From Marinobacter sp. es.048 (GTDB lineage Bacteria; Pseudomonadota; Gammaproteobacteria; Pseudomonadales; Oleiphilaceae), in the NCBI RefSeq assembly GCF_900188435.1, contig NZ_FYFA01000001.1, positions 1 through 64,000 on the forward strand: a stretch of DNA of 64,000 nucleotides, written 5' to 3'. The position numbers and the translations under genes were made by a program. Below are positions 38,052 through 46,719 of this stretch, piece after piece (positions within the stretch are counted from its first letter, which is position 1; each line of letters starts with the position of its first letter). Below the pieces are notes generated by a model. That model made no database searches. It had not been told where the DNA came from and worked only from the letters and a program-made list of their open reading frames with translations.

Positions 38052-39437
38052 ATGGATCCAGAAAAAGAAACCAGGCAACTTCAGGATCAGGGCGATCAGG
38101 ATTTCCGGCTTCTGAGTACGGTCGCTGAAATTTATGATCCCAAATACATAGTGGAACAGCTGCAGGAATGCTCTGGTTTTTCCTGGAACCGGGATCGTCT
38201 CAAAAAGGTATTGGCTAAAGTTGAAGGTGTCACACTCACTGCACCGGAGGTCAGGCTGCTCGAGGGCTTTCTGCCAGAACCATTCCAGACTGACGGTCAT
38301 GAGTTCAGATTTATTGACCTTTTCGCCGGGATCGGAGGAATACGCCGGGGATTTGAAGAGATCGGCGGCGAGTGCGTTTTCACCAGCGAATGGAATAAAT
38401 ACGCGGTGCGCACCTATAAGGCCAATCATTACAACGATCCTGACAAGCACGTATTTAACGAAGACATCCGGGAAGTGACTCTCTCAGACAACCTGGAAAT
38501 TGACGAAGAAACCGCGTATGCACACATAGATCAGAAAGTCCCCGACCATGATGTTCTTTTGGCCGGCTTCCCGTGTCAGCCTTTCTCTCTCGCCGGGGTC
38601 TCCAAGAAAAATTCTCTCGGCCGAAAGCATGGTTTCGAGTGCGACACTCAGGGCACTTTATTCTTTGACGTGGCCCGGATCCTAAAGGCTAAAAAACCTG
38701 CAGCTTTCCTGCTTGAGAACGTAAAAAACCTCAAAAGCCATGACAAAGGGAAAACATTTAAAGTAATCCTGGATACGCTTGATGAACTTGGTTATGAGGT
38801 CGCAGACGTGAACTTTGCCGGCACAAGCGACCCGAAAGTCATCGATGCCCGCAATTTTGTTCCCCAGCACAGAGAGAGAATCGTCTTAGTCGGATTCCGC
38901 AGGGATCTCGATGTCCACGAGGGATTCACGCTTAAAGACATAGAGCGTCCGCTCAATGTGCCCACCTTCGGCGACATACTGGAACCCGAAGATGAAGTCG
39001 ACGACAAGTACATCCTTACTCCGAAGCTCTGGAAATACCTCTACGACTATGCACAGAAGCACAGGGAAAAGGGCAACGGCTTTGGCTTTGGCCTGACGGG
39101 CCCAAACGATGTCGCCCGAACGCTCTCGGCCCGATACCACAAGGACGGCTCCGAGATTCTGGTGGACCGCGGGTGGGATATGAATGCAGGGTTTGAGGAT
39201 ATTCTGAATCAAGCCAACCGGCCGAGGCGTCTCACACCGAAAGAGTGTGCACGCCTTATGGGCTTTGATCGCCCGAATGAGTCCAACTTTAAAGTGCCGG
39301 TTTCTGACACTCAGGCTTACAGGCAGTTCGGAAACTCGGTCGCTGTTCCTGTTTTTCGCGCAGTCGCAAAGCTCATGCGCCCACGTATTCTGCAAGCCAT
39401 CAATAAACTTCAGAAGAGAGATTCCAAAGCGGCTTGA
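38052..39437 (+). CDS. dcm: DNA (cytosine-5) methyltransferase, Dcm type (CCWGG)
   Basis: A 461-residue C5-methyltransferase aligning end to end with E. coli Dcm. Motif I is [16 protein letters not shown] (from residue 87). Motif IV is [11 protein letters not shown] with catalytic Cys175. Motif VI is ENVKNL, motif [19 protein letters not shown], and motif [11 protein letters not shown]. The target-recognition region also matches Dcm closely, which supports CCWGG methylation at the inner cytosine. ATG at 38052 matches the Dcm N-terminus; the upstream frame does not. vsr starts 4 bp after the stop. Here it should protect against the EcoRII-like enzyme. Confidence 0.95.
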   Translation: MDPEKETRQLQDQGDQDFRLLSTVAEIYDPKYIVEQLQECSGFSWNRDRLKKVLAKVEGVTLTAPEVRLLEGFLPEPFQTDGHEFRFIDLFAGIGGIRRGFEEIGGECVFTSEWNKYAVRTYKANHYNDPDKHVFNEDIREVTLSDNLEIDEETAYAHIDQKVPDHDVLLAGFPCQPFSLAGVSKKNSLGRKHGFECDTQGTLFFDVARILKAKKPAAFLLENVKNLKSHDKGKTFKVILDTLDELGYEVADVNFAGTSDPKVIDARNFVPQHRERIVLVGFRRDLDVHEGFTLKDIERPLNVPTFGDILEPEDEVDDKYILTPKLWKYLYDYAQKHREKGNGFGFGLTGPNDVARTLSARYHKDGSEILVDRGWDMNAGFEDILNQANRPRRLTPKECARLMGFDRPNESNFKVPVSDTQAYRQFGNSVAVPVFRAVAKLMRPRILQAINKLQKRDSKAA

Positions 39438-39440
39438 TTA

Positions 39441-39875
39441 ATGGCGGATGTTCACGACAAGGCGACCCGTAGCCGGAATATGTCGGCGATAAAAGGTAAG
39501 GATACGAAACCGGAAGTGTGGCTCAGGAAAGAGCTGTTCAGGAGAGGCTTTCGGTATCGCCTCCACCGCAAAGACCTGCCCGGAAAACCGGACATAGTGC
39601 TCCCACGCTTCAGAACCGTCATCTTCGTAAACGGGTGTTTCTGGCACTGTCATGAAGGCTGCCGCTATTTCAAGCTCCCCCGCTCGAATACCGCTTTCTG
39701 GCGAGAGAAACTGGAAAAAAACAAAGCCCGTGACCAGGAAAACTATTCCAGACTCCGGGCCAAAGGCTGGAACGTGATAATTGTGTGGGAGTGCCGGATC
39801 AGAGAAATGAGCAAAGGTTCAACGGCCGCAATAGAAAGCCTGACAAAATCGCTGAGAGCTGCACGACAAAACTGA
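39441..39875 (+). CDS. vsr: very short patch repair endonuclease
   Basis: A 144-residue Vsr nuclease that nicks 5' of the T in T:G mismatches formed by deamination of 5-methylcytosine in the Dcm context. Residues matching E. coli Vsr are Glu25, Asp51 (GKPDIVLP), His69 (FWHCHEGC) and zinc ligands Cys66, His71, Cys74 and Cys118. The stem SAIKGKDTKPE is also typical. It lies 4 bp downstream of dcm, so the two are almost certainly co-transcribed. Confidence 0.95.
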   Translation: MADVHDKATRSRNMSAIKGKDTKPEVWLRKELFRRGFRYRLHRKDLPGKPDIVLPRFRTVIFVNGCFWHCHEGCRYFKLPRSNTAFWREKLEKNKARDQENYSRLRAKGWNVIIVWECRIREMSKGSTAAIESLTKSLRAARQN

Positions 39876-40048
39876 CTCGAGCTGTCATGAGGCATTGGCT
39901 TCACCCCAGTACAGACAAAGTTTTTGCAGCTGTCCAGAGACCGCGAATCCGATTAGATCGAGTCTTGGCTTCTCGATCACAATCGATTTCTATTTGGTCT
40001 CGACGCACAAGGCAAAATCGAGATCGTAACGAAAAGCAGGGAAATTCG

Positions 40049-40801
40049 TCACTTGCGTTCACTGTCCCGAAGCGCCCGGACCGCCTGAGCTGCACTCTCT
40101 TCAACGGGATTTCCAAGGATAATGTCGGCCTCGATAGAAGCGTCGGCTGTACCGAACAATCGCTTTTTCTGCTCCTTCAATTCCTTAACTACACCTTCAA
40201 GATCTGAGACCGGTCGGTCGGCCAGCTCCTCGACCGAGACCTGATCCATCAAGCCTGAAGGGATCGAATCCAGGTGATCAGGAAAGCGGGTCAGTGTCAG
40301 GGTTCCGTATCCTTCACCCAAAGGGCTTTTAACCGCTTTCAAGTGCACATAACCGGATAACGCGACGCCCTGTCGTTGATAGTCAATAAAATCTTTTTCA
40401 GCCTCTTGAGCGGCCCTTCTCAGCATGTCGCCATCGGCAGTGTTTCTGTGTTTATCGCATCGAGTACACCAATACCCTTCGTCGTTTTGACGCCGACCGG
40501 GTGCGCTACAGATATCGCAAATACGAACCGATAAAGATTCGAAGAGGCTTTCAAGCATGTCTACATCTTTCGCGATTTCAGGGCTGCTGTTGAGATAGAT
40601 CCGGAGGGACCCGAACTTTTCCTTGATCTGAGAAATACTCACTGCCTGGCCGGAATGGCGCTGGATATCTTCCAAAAAGCCGAAAAGCTCGTACACCAGA
40701 AACAGCCATCCCGATCCGATTTCTAAGCCAAATCGCTGAAAGGAATTGTCGTCCTTCTGCGCCATCAAAAGCGGATACGACTCTCTAAACTTGCTCTTCA
40801 T
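40049..40801 (-). CDS. zinc-ribbon protein, copy A
   Basis: A 250-residue protein paralogous to the protein at 46720-47427. Shared features are MKSK at the start, a G-x-GW turn, an R-x-x-G helix ending EK-x-GSL-x-I-x-x-N, and a four-Cys zinc ribbon (CDICSAPGR then CTRC). A C-terminal domain with FPDHLDS follows. ATG at 40801 has a gagg site. The family is not recognised by name. Both copies sit near a Lon-like AAA+ gene. A substrate-binding adaptor for the ATPase is a reasonable guess, not evidence. Confidence 0.6.
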   Translation of the reverse strand: MKSKFRESYPLLMAQKDDNSFQRFGLEIGSGWLFLVYELFGFLEDIQRHSGQAVSISQIKEKFGSLRIYLNSSPEIAKDVDMLESLFESLSVRICDICSAPGRRQNDEGYWCTRCDKHRNTADGDMLRRAAQEAEKDFIDYQRQGVALSGYVHLKAVKSPLGEGYGTLTLTRFPDHLDSIPSGLMDQVSVEELADRPVSDLEGVVKELKEQKKRLFGTADASIEADIILGNPVEESAAQAVRALRDSERK

Positions 40802-41032
40802 AGACTGCCTCGTTAACACGTTCCCGAATTCAATTCGAAAATGGGGATTATAGTTTGGCGACCTCGAATCTGAGGTCATGGCACCCCAAATCGCAGACAC
40901 CTAGCGGCTTTGTGAAATATTGGTTTTCGAAAAAGGCAGCAGCGCGAATGTCCGCTTTTGTTCAAAGTCGGTGCAACTTTTGGTTTCACTGCTTTGGCAC
41001 ATTGAATCAAAAGTATTCCGCGGAGCTCCGGG

Positions 41033-41063
41033 AAAAGAGGAGGAGCAATACTCCTCCTCTTTT
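41033..41063 (-). terminator. rho-independent terminator of the lipoprotein gene
   Basis: The 13-bp inverted repeat aaaagaggaggag/ctcctcctctttt has a 5-nt loop and ends in TTTT on the minus strand. It lies 8 bp after the stop codon at 41071. Confidence 0.85.
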
Positions 41064-41070
41064 CAGCGTG

Positions 41071-42534
41071 TCAGTAATTCGATTTGAAGAAATGGAATAT
41101 GAGCGAATCAATGGCATCATGCCTGCCCATAACTACCCCCTCACCCGAATCATTCACTGCGACATCAACAGACGTCATCCGGTTGATCACACATGCTCTC
41201 GTCACCGACAAATCCTTGTTAAGGGCGACAAGAGGAGCACCAAACCTCTTGGCGGATTCACACTGACTTCCGTCCTGAATGTAAATGGTATTTCCTTTGT
41301 TTGAAGTCTTAGCACTGTCGTTACCGTAGGTGCCGTTGAAGTATCCAATCACCTTCCATGTAGCGCCCGAGTCATTGCTGGAGCTCACATAGTGCCTGGT
41401 CCCGGACTCTCTTCCGACAAAGCTGGCCGTGATCTGTTTCGCGCCAGTCCAGCGGGCATCCAGCTGAAAGAGGCCCTGGTTCGAGTACTGATAGAAAGCA
41501 AGCGACGCCTCACTCAAACCACCAGCAATAGTCCCTGCCGAAATATAGACCTCACCTGGAGCACGACGCCCCATACCCACAACAATGCGCCCCTGGTCAT
41601 CCAGATATCCGGACACGGAGTCAGCGTCGGCGTAAGGGAAAGCTGAAGCTTCGACATCACCAATTTCAGACCATCTGGTGCCGTCATAACGCCTTACAAG
41701 CAAAGCCTCCCGCGACTTGCCTGACTGAATGGCCGAATCCACAAAGAGAGCCTGCCCCGCGTCATTAAGGTTAATTTTCACGTGGCCCTGGGATGCAAAG
41801 ATGTCCCCATTTGCAGCAACATTCATCACCGTTTCACTGCCCCAGCTCATTCTGTCTTTGCTATATAGGCGGGACACCAGCTTATTGGTGTTAAGCTCAT
41901 GCCATACCAGAATAGCGTCACCGCGATCATTTACATCCAGACCCACAACCGCCGTACTGTCAGCGTTCCTTAGCAACATGGGCGCCTCCAGCCCACCTTC
42001 CAAAGTGTAGTGAAACACGCTCACGCCCTGATCATCAGATAGCGCAATCACTGCATCACCGTTACCACCCATGTCCATGCGTACTGATCCCACTTTTGGA
42101 AGAGGAAGTGATTGCTCTGCCGCCCAGGTCTTTGTCGAAATATCGCCGGTCTTTGTGTGCAGCTTAGAGCTCCATTCACCATCCCCCAGGATATCGAGGT
42201 CAGAAGTCACCCAGACTGCAAAAGCATCTCCTGATTCGGACAGGCCCACGAAAGGACCACCAAAAGAGCCCAGAAAAGTGTCGAAGGATACGCGGTGTTC
42301 ATCATAAACCGTCAGGTCTTTAACGATGGGGGAATCATCCGCAGTACCCGGGTCATTTATCGGATCTTCTTCCTCAATCATATCGCCATTATCTCCTCCC
42401 TCCTTATCCTCGTAGGGAGTCTCCTGAGTTGAGTCATTCTGAGGGGATGAACTGCTGCCCCCACCGCACCCGACCAGACCAAAGATCATCAGAACGAAGA
42501 CCAGACCCATTTTCCCGACCAAAAATTTCGCCAT
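41071..42534 (-). CDS. predicted lipoprotein with repeat (beta-propeller-like) domain
   Basis: A 487-residue protein with a signal peptide and lipobox FGLVGC (Cys at about residue 23). A Gly/Ser-rich and acidic linker (to about residue 70) follows, then a beta-rich domain with recurrent G-D/N-A and V-x-x-NDxGDA/xEG motifs. These suggest blades of a propeller. ATG at 42534 has an aaaggaaaa site. It should be anchored in the inner or outer membrane and face the periplasm or outside. It is flanked by another lipoprotein gene and is not an obvious nuclease partner. It may shield the cell surface from phage or act as a binding protein. Confidence 0.68.
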   Translation of the reverse strand: MAKFLVGKMGLVFVLMIFGLVGCGGGSSSSPQNDSTQETPYEDKEGGDNGDMIEEEDPINDPGTADDSPIVKDLTVYDEHRVSFDTFLGSFGGPFVGLSESGDAFAVWVTSDLDILGDGEWSSKLHTKTGDISTKTWAAEQSLPLPKVGSVRMDMGGNGDAVIALSDDQGVSVFHYTLEGGLEAPMLLRNADSTAVVGLDVNDRGDAILVWHELNTNKLVSRLYSKDRMSWGSETVMNVAANGDIFASQGHVKINLNDAGQALFVDSAIQSGKSREALLVRRYDGTRWSEIGDVEASAFPYADADSVSGYLDDQGRIVVGMGRRAPGEVYISAGTIAGGLSEASLAFYQYSNQGLFQLDARWTGAKQITASFVGRESGTRHYVSSSNDSGATWKVIGYFNGTYGNDSAKTSNKGNTIYIQDGSQCESAKRFGAPLVALNKDLSVTRACVINRMTSVDVAVNDSGEGVVMGRHDAIDSLIFHFFKSNY

Positions 42535-42675
42535 TCCATTTTCCTTTTTGTCTTGTGTACGTTGAATCACGCGATATCCTCTTTTTGAGTTGGACCCCGG
42601 TGTGCGCACCTGCGCAATCAGCTAGCGAGACTTCACAAATGCTTGTATTACAGAATTCACCACCGAGATGACTGG

Positions 42676-43149
42676 CTACTGCAGGCCGTTCGCAGCATCA
42701 ATCAGGGGATTCCCGCTGGCATTGCCACGGGCATTCGTTTTGTAGGCCTTAGTTACAAGCCCTGACGGGTCAAACCGTATGACGGTCGTTTCATTGATGT
42801 TTTCACCGAAATGAGGAATCTCACTGTAGGGATAGGACCACACCTCTCCGCTACTCAAACTTCTGATCTCGGTGGGATAGCCGATCAATTGCTCAACCCT
42901 GGAAGCCGGCATACCCACTTCAAGTTGCGCCATCTGCTCATCGGTTACCTTCACGCCATTCGTGTATGGCTGGAGCATTCCACCAAAAACGGCTCCGACA
43001 CCGTTGGCGACCTCCTCTAGCACTCCACCAACGCGGCCAGCGGCATCCGACATGCCGTTGCCCTGCCCACCGTTAGTGGCGCAGCCAGACAGGACGAAAC
43101 CAAGCATGAGAATTGCTGTTCCTTGTTTTACTCCGGACATCATAGTCAT
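42676..43149 (-). CDS. SmpA/BamE-like lipoprotein
   Basis: A 157-residue lipoprotein with lipobox VLSGC and a C-terminal SmpA/OmlA-type domain (about residues 70-145). The domain contains the family pattern of a helix (QMAQLEVGMPASRVEQLIG) followed by strands with W-x-YP. BamE itself helps outer-membrane protein assembly. This longer, island-borne version with a Gly-rich N-terminal region is unlikely to be the cellular BamE. ATG has a aaggtga site. It lies upstream of the 487-residue lipoprotein on the same strand. Confidence 0.72.
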   Translation of the reverse strand: MTMMSGVKQGTAILMLGFVLSGCATNGGQGNGMSDAAGRVGGVLEEVANGVGAVFGGMLQPYTNGVKVTDEQMAQLEVGMPASRVEQLIGYPTEIRSLSSGEVWSYPYSEIPHFGENINETTVIRFDPSGLVTKAYKTNARGNASGNPLIDAANGLQ

Positions 43150-43274
43150 CTGTCACCTTTATCGTGTTTAAGGGAGCGGTTCGTCCGCTCGGGGGGTTAT
43201 TGACTTAAGAGGCTGATCATTCTTTAAAGGGCAAGCCCCGAAAAAACCGGAAACCAGTCTGTAAATTTTGGTTA

Positions 43275-44102
43275 TCACCGCGCGGGCAAGCAGACTTGCT
43301 CTGCTGAGGTAAAGGGGTGTTTCTCAAGAAACCGGAAATAATGCTTTGGAGCGCCGGCTCCCAGAAGAGAAAGACGCAGCATTCTGAAAAGGTCAGGGTG
43401 GCGCCGTTTAAGCTCATCAAGCACCTGAATTACAACGCGCGGAGGGCAATCCCAGAGGCCGTCTGAAATTGCTCCCGCGATTGCACAAACTGAGTCCACA
43501 TCTCCGCCTGCAGAGATACAGTGGCGCATGCAGTCCTCGAAGCTTTCTGTATCGCAGGCAATCTCGATGGCGGTTATCACAGATTCCCATCGATAGGGCG
43601 CTGCAGAGCGGGGCTGTATGTAAAAAGAAGGGCTGTAATCTCTTGCGAATTCGAGTATCTCGGCCGGCGTGCAATTGCCATGGGCCATAAAGGTCGCTGC
43701 TCCGGCGAGCTCCGCCATCTGGATGGCAATTCCGTTATAGTGGGTCACGGAGGCCGAGCTTCGTGACAATGCGATCGCTTCATTGCGACACTTTGCCCAC
43801 ATCACCACAGGGCTCACCCGTATGGCCGCCCCATTCCCCTCATTTAAGTACTGCTGTGCGTCGAAACCACCCGCCCATTGAATCAGAGACTCAGAAAAGC
43901 CGAGATCCTGATAATCATTTATCATGTCCCGGTAATGGGTTTTCATGTCGCCCGCCACTGCCCATGCGTAGGCGGTAGCGATAGTAAGAACGGTATCGTC
44001 TGTGAAATGGTTCCTGTCACTCAGCAGATCACCCTTGAAGTTAAAGGGGTCCGCACCTTCCCAGCAGCTTCCGATAAAATCGCCAACAATTGCCCCGAAC
44101 AT
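43275..44102 (-). CDS. ADP-ribosylglycohydrolase
   Basis: A 275-residue DraG-family enzyme that removes ADP-ribose from proteins, nucleic acids or small molecules. Metal-binding motifs are FTDDTVLT (N-terminal), GNGAAIRVSP (central) and SAGGDVDSVCAIAGAI (C-terminal), the last holding two essential Asp. ATG at 44102 follows aaggga. No ADP-ribosyltransferase is visible nearby. Island-borne hydrolases of this type can counter phage or toxin ADP-ribosylation or act as antitoxins; which applies here is unknown. Confidence 0.9.
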   Translation of the reverse strand: MFGAIVGDFIGSCWEGADPFNFKGDLLSDRNHFTDDTVLTIATAYAWAVAGDMKTHYRDMINDYQDLGFSESLIQWAGGFDAQQYLNEGNGAAIRVSPVVMWAKCRNEAIALSRSSASVTHYNGIAIQMAELAGAATFMAHGNCTPAEILEFARDYSPSFYIQPRSAAPYRWESVITAIEIACDTESFEDCMRHCISAGGDVDSVCAIAGAISDGLWDCPPRVVIQVLDELKRRHPDLFRMLRLSLLGAGAPKHYFRFLEKHPFTSAEQVCLPAR

Positions 44103-44154
44103 ATGATTCCCTTTTCGTGTAGTTAAGGGTTAAAACGTCTGGCGATTAAATCGG

Positions 44155-44170
44155 CAGAAAAATTTTTCTG
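44155..44170. promoter_or_regulatory. perfect 16-bp palindrome upstream of the ADP-ribosylglycohydrolase gene
   Basis: CAGAAAAATTTTTCTG is a perfect inverted repeat 53 bp upstream of the start codon. It could be an operator for the minus-strand promoter, or a terminator-like hairpin. Confidence 0.4.
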
Positions 44171-44900
44171 TTTTATCAGCGACGGCTCGTTTTAAATGAC
44201 TTGCAGCGATAGCATCTTTCAGTCGGATAGGCGCAGCAGGGATGTCGAAGGCAGAACTGGTGCATTGCTGAAGTCCGTTCCGATTAAGAAGGAGAAGTGA
44301 ATTTTTTTATGCACGCCTGAAAGGAATCGACAGTGATGCGTGTGGACCATATATCGCGGGGGAAGCAGCCGTCTGGATCACTATCTGGTGTGTTCTGGAG
44401 GCTTATGTACTAGAAAATGTTATCCGTTGGCTGCGGATCTCAGCACATAAAACAGAGATCTTATTCCACACCTAAGCCTGGATTCAGTCGCCTCGGTATG
44501 GGATTTTTCAACGGGGTGGATTATTCAATTAGTCATGCTTGGTTCAGGCAACCTGATATGGGACTGGATCATTCGCGGCCATGTCCTTTGGGCCTGTACG
44601 GGACTCCCCGTTTTGCTATGGCGGTCAAGCAGACTGCATCAGCCGAGATTTTAACTGAGCAGAGAGCATCGGTTTTTATCAGAGGACGGCGGAGAGTCCT
44701 CTTGGGGGATCTGTCAGGAATACCGACGGCCTTCCGGAATTTCATAGCCCGAAATTGGAGTTGCCCCGTTGTACTGCCAGGTTTGCCCTGTGAAGGGGGG
44801 AGTCCAGGTCTGCGGGGTAGGCTTCACTTTCAGTCCCCCACAATACGCTGCATATTGCCTTGATGCTCCCGCCCCTTTCGGAACTTACGCCATAAGAACC
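44171..44900. other. 730-bp stretch without a confident gene
   Basis: A plus-strand frame of 148 codons (44417-44863) and a 25-codon frame starting at 44338 are open. The first lacks a ribosome-binding site and its composition (Gly, Arg, Pro, Cys) is not protein-like. The 25-codon frame has gaaagga upstream but no homologue that I recognise. The related phrases gtatgggattttt and atatgggactgg occur near 44496 and 44556. It could be an untranslated RNA, remnant genes or a recombination scar. Confidence 0.4.
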
Positions 44901-45599
44901 CTAACTCCTTTGGATGTAGGACACAGCTTCGCTCAGCGTGATTAATTTGCGACCAATTTCCGAGTATGCGGTATCGATCCAGATCTGATTCCGACCAACG
45001 ACAACATCCTCAGTTTGAGTATGACCATGAATGACCAGATCAACTCCGTTGATTGCACGTGAGTTACCTAAGGCAGCTTCCCTGCAGTCAGACCTGGACA
45101 CGAGGTAACGATAGCAGCGGTCGTAGTCGGACTCGGGATCCCGCAGCAATTCCCACTCGTGAGGCGCTGAGGCATGAACCATCCCAACGATGCCGTACTC
45201 AGTTTCTATAGACATAGAAAGAGGCATCTGCTCTGCAATGATTCCGCGTAGCTGGTCCAGGTAAATCTCATCTTCCGCGAGGGTCCATTCGCCTCCATTG
45301 CAAAGGTGCATCTCGCGGTCTTCCGCACTGTACAAAGATTCGAAAAACATCAGTTCATGATTGCCTGCGATGCTGTACGCGAAGTCAGATTGGTCGAGAA
45401 AAAGTAATGTGCCCGGAGAGTCGCTCCCCCGATCAATCAGATCACCGACCATAAAAAGCCTGTCTGCATCAAAATCAAACCCCCGTAGTAGCATTAAATC
45501 GACCAGTGCCCTCCATTCTCCGTGGACGTCGCCGGTGAACCAATCCTCCCCCTTTTGATTTCTTGGAAGATTTACATGATGTTTAAGTGGAAATTTCAA
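44901..45599 (-). CDS. PPP-family serine/threonine phosphatase-like protein
   Basis: A 232-residue phosphoprotein-phosphatase-type metalloenzyme. Motifs are FTGDVHGEW (GDxHG), VGDLIDRGS (GDxxDRG), IAGNHELM (GNHE), and later MVHAS and VIHGHTQ. It resembles lambda phosphatase/PrpE. TTG at 45599 is chosen because aggag lies 5 bases upstream; an earlier TTG at 45623 is possible. It sits downstream of two exonucleases on the same strand. It may dephosphorylate protein or act on dinucleoside polyphosphates like ApaH. Confidence 0.83.
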   Translation of the reverse strand: MKFPLKHHVNLPRNQKGEDWFTGDVHGEWRALVDLMLLRGFDFDADRLFMVGDLIDRGSDSPGTLLFLDQSDFAYSIAGNHELMFFESLYSAEDREMHLCNGGEWTLAEDEIYLDQLRGIIAEQMPLSMSIETEYGIVGMVHASAPHEWELLRDPESDYDRCYRYLVSRSDCREAALGNSRAINGVDLVIHGHTQTEDVVVGRNQIWIDTAYSEIGRKLITLSEAVSYIQRS

Positions 45600-45707
45600 G
45601 GTTTCTCCTGTTCGACGTCTCAAGTTTTTCCGGAAGCCGCCTGATTTTGTGCAGAAATCTTAAGACCATATGAGGGACCGTCAGGGGGCCTCCTCCCGCT
45701 CTTGCTT

Positions 45708-46178
45708 TCAGCCGGGCGAGTAAAAGTTGAGCGTCCGGATGATCTTTCTCACATCTGGAAGCGCTCTGTGCTCAGTGTGCGTCGAGTCGAATCTGTTGAT
45801 GTAATCCGCAACTTTTTCAGGCGGGAGAAGACTATGAACCGAGCGAAACCTGAATGTTGGCTCCCGATTTAAAAGTCCATATAGCTTCACTATCCAGGGA
45901 CGGTCGGCCGACACACAGTCAGAATAAACTTCAACTCCCGCCAGATTCCGGTCCAGGCGCTCAACAGCCTCTCTTATCGGAAGCCCCTCGCGGCGAAGAC
46001 GATCCCTTGATAAATGATGAATATGAGATTGAGCGTAGTCATCCCAGTAAACCCATTCCTCCGGAGGGCGAATCAGGAAAGAATCATGGCGCAGGGGATT
46101 AAAACGATCACCCCAGGCAATTTCGATGGGGTAACTTTCATCTCCAAGTCCACTTGCTTCAACGTCAATGATTATCAA
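45708..46178 (-). CDS. DEDDh exonuclease, island paralogue 2
   Basis: A 156-residue DnaQ-like protein. IIIDVEASGLGDESYPIEIA carries the first acidic pair and the shared SYPIE segment. DYAQSHIHHLSRDR parallels the HGISRE motif of the relatives, and HRALPDVRKI carries the final His and Asp. The start is TTG with cggag upstream. It lies 35 bp after its closest neighbour paralogue (46214-46699) and before the phosphatase gene. It is the more diverged of the tandem pair. Confidence 0.75.
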   Translation of the reverse strand: MIIIDVEASGLGDESYPIEIAWGDRFNPLRHDSFLIRPPEEWVYWDDYAQSHIHHLSRDRLRREGLPIREAVERLDRNLAGVEVYSDCVSADRPWIVKLYGLLNREPTFRFRSVHSLLPPEKVADYINRFDSTHTEHRALPDVRKIIRTLNFYSPG

Positions 46179-46213
46179 CAGACTTCTCCGTCTAACGGGA
46201 CAAACTGAACCGT

Positions 46214-46699
46214 CTAATTCGCTGTTGCTCTCAATTTTCGAACAAGGTCTCTTAACAGCAAGCAGTCACTCAGGGCTCTATGCGGCCGATGCATCTCAGC
46301 TAAGGATTTAGCCAGATTAAATCGCTGGGTCGGGGGTACTGCCTGATCCAATTGCAGGATTCTGTCTGCGCAACTGACACCGGCCGCCTCAAATAGTCGA
46401 TCGAGCCAGAACTGATCCTGGTATGCAGCGTCGGTGAAAACCTGGTGATCCAGCAGCAATGCTTTTGCTCGTTGTGCCGTCACGACGACATTCTCCCCGT
46501 CAAGACAACATTCCTCGCGACTAATACCGTGTATTGCTTCCTCTGCGTAATGGTCCCAATGCTCCCAGCCTCCCGCACTTTCAGGATTGACCAGCGTTGA
46601 GAAAGAATCGTCTCCGTCAATGGAACACCAGGCAATCTCAATAGGGTAGCTCTCGTCGTCCAGACCGCTCGCCTCAATATCAAGAATGTACAAATCCAT
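46214..46699 (-). CDS. DEDDh exonuclease, island paralogue 3
   Basis: A 161-residue DnaQ-like protein, very similar to 31493-31981. ILDIEASGLDDESYPIEIAW gives the first acidic pair. DQFWLDRLFEAAG is in the middle, and PHRALSDCLLLRDL gives the His and Asp. ATG at 46699 has tggagg upstream. It closely follows the zinc-ribbon gene. A DEDDh exonuclease next to a zinc-ribbon protein and a Lon-like ATPase is a recurring association in this island. Confidence 0.78.
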   Translation of the reverse strand: MDLYILDIEASGLDDESYPIEIAWCSIDGDDSFSTLVNPESAGGWEHWDHYAEEAIHGISREECCLDGENVVVTAQRAKALLLDHQVFTDAAYQDQFWLDRLFEAAGVSCADRILQLDQAVPPTQRFNLAKSLAEMHRPHRALSDCLLLRDLVRKLRATAN

Positions 46700-46719
46700 G
46701 CCTCCAGCCACCTCATCAA

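Noticed and set aside
44417..44863. 148-codon plus-strand frame
   Set aside because: No ribosome-binding site, and Gly/Arg/Pro/Cys-rich composition unlike a folded protein. It is noted only as a gap.
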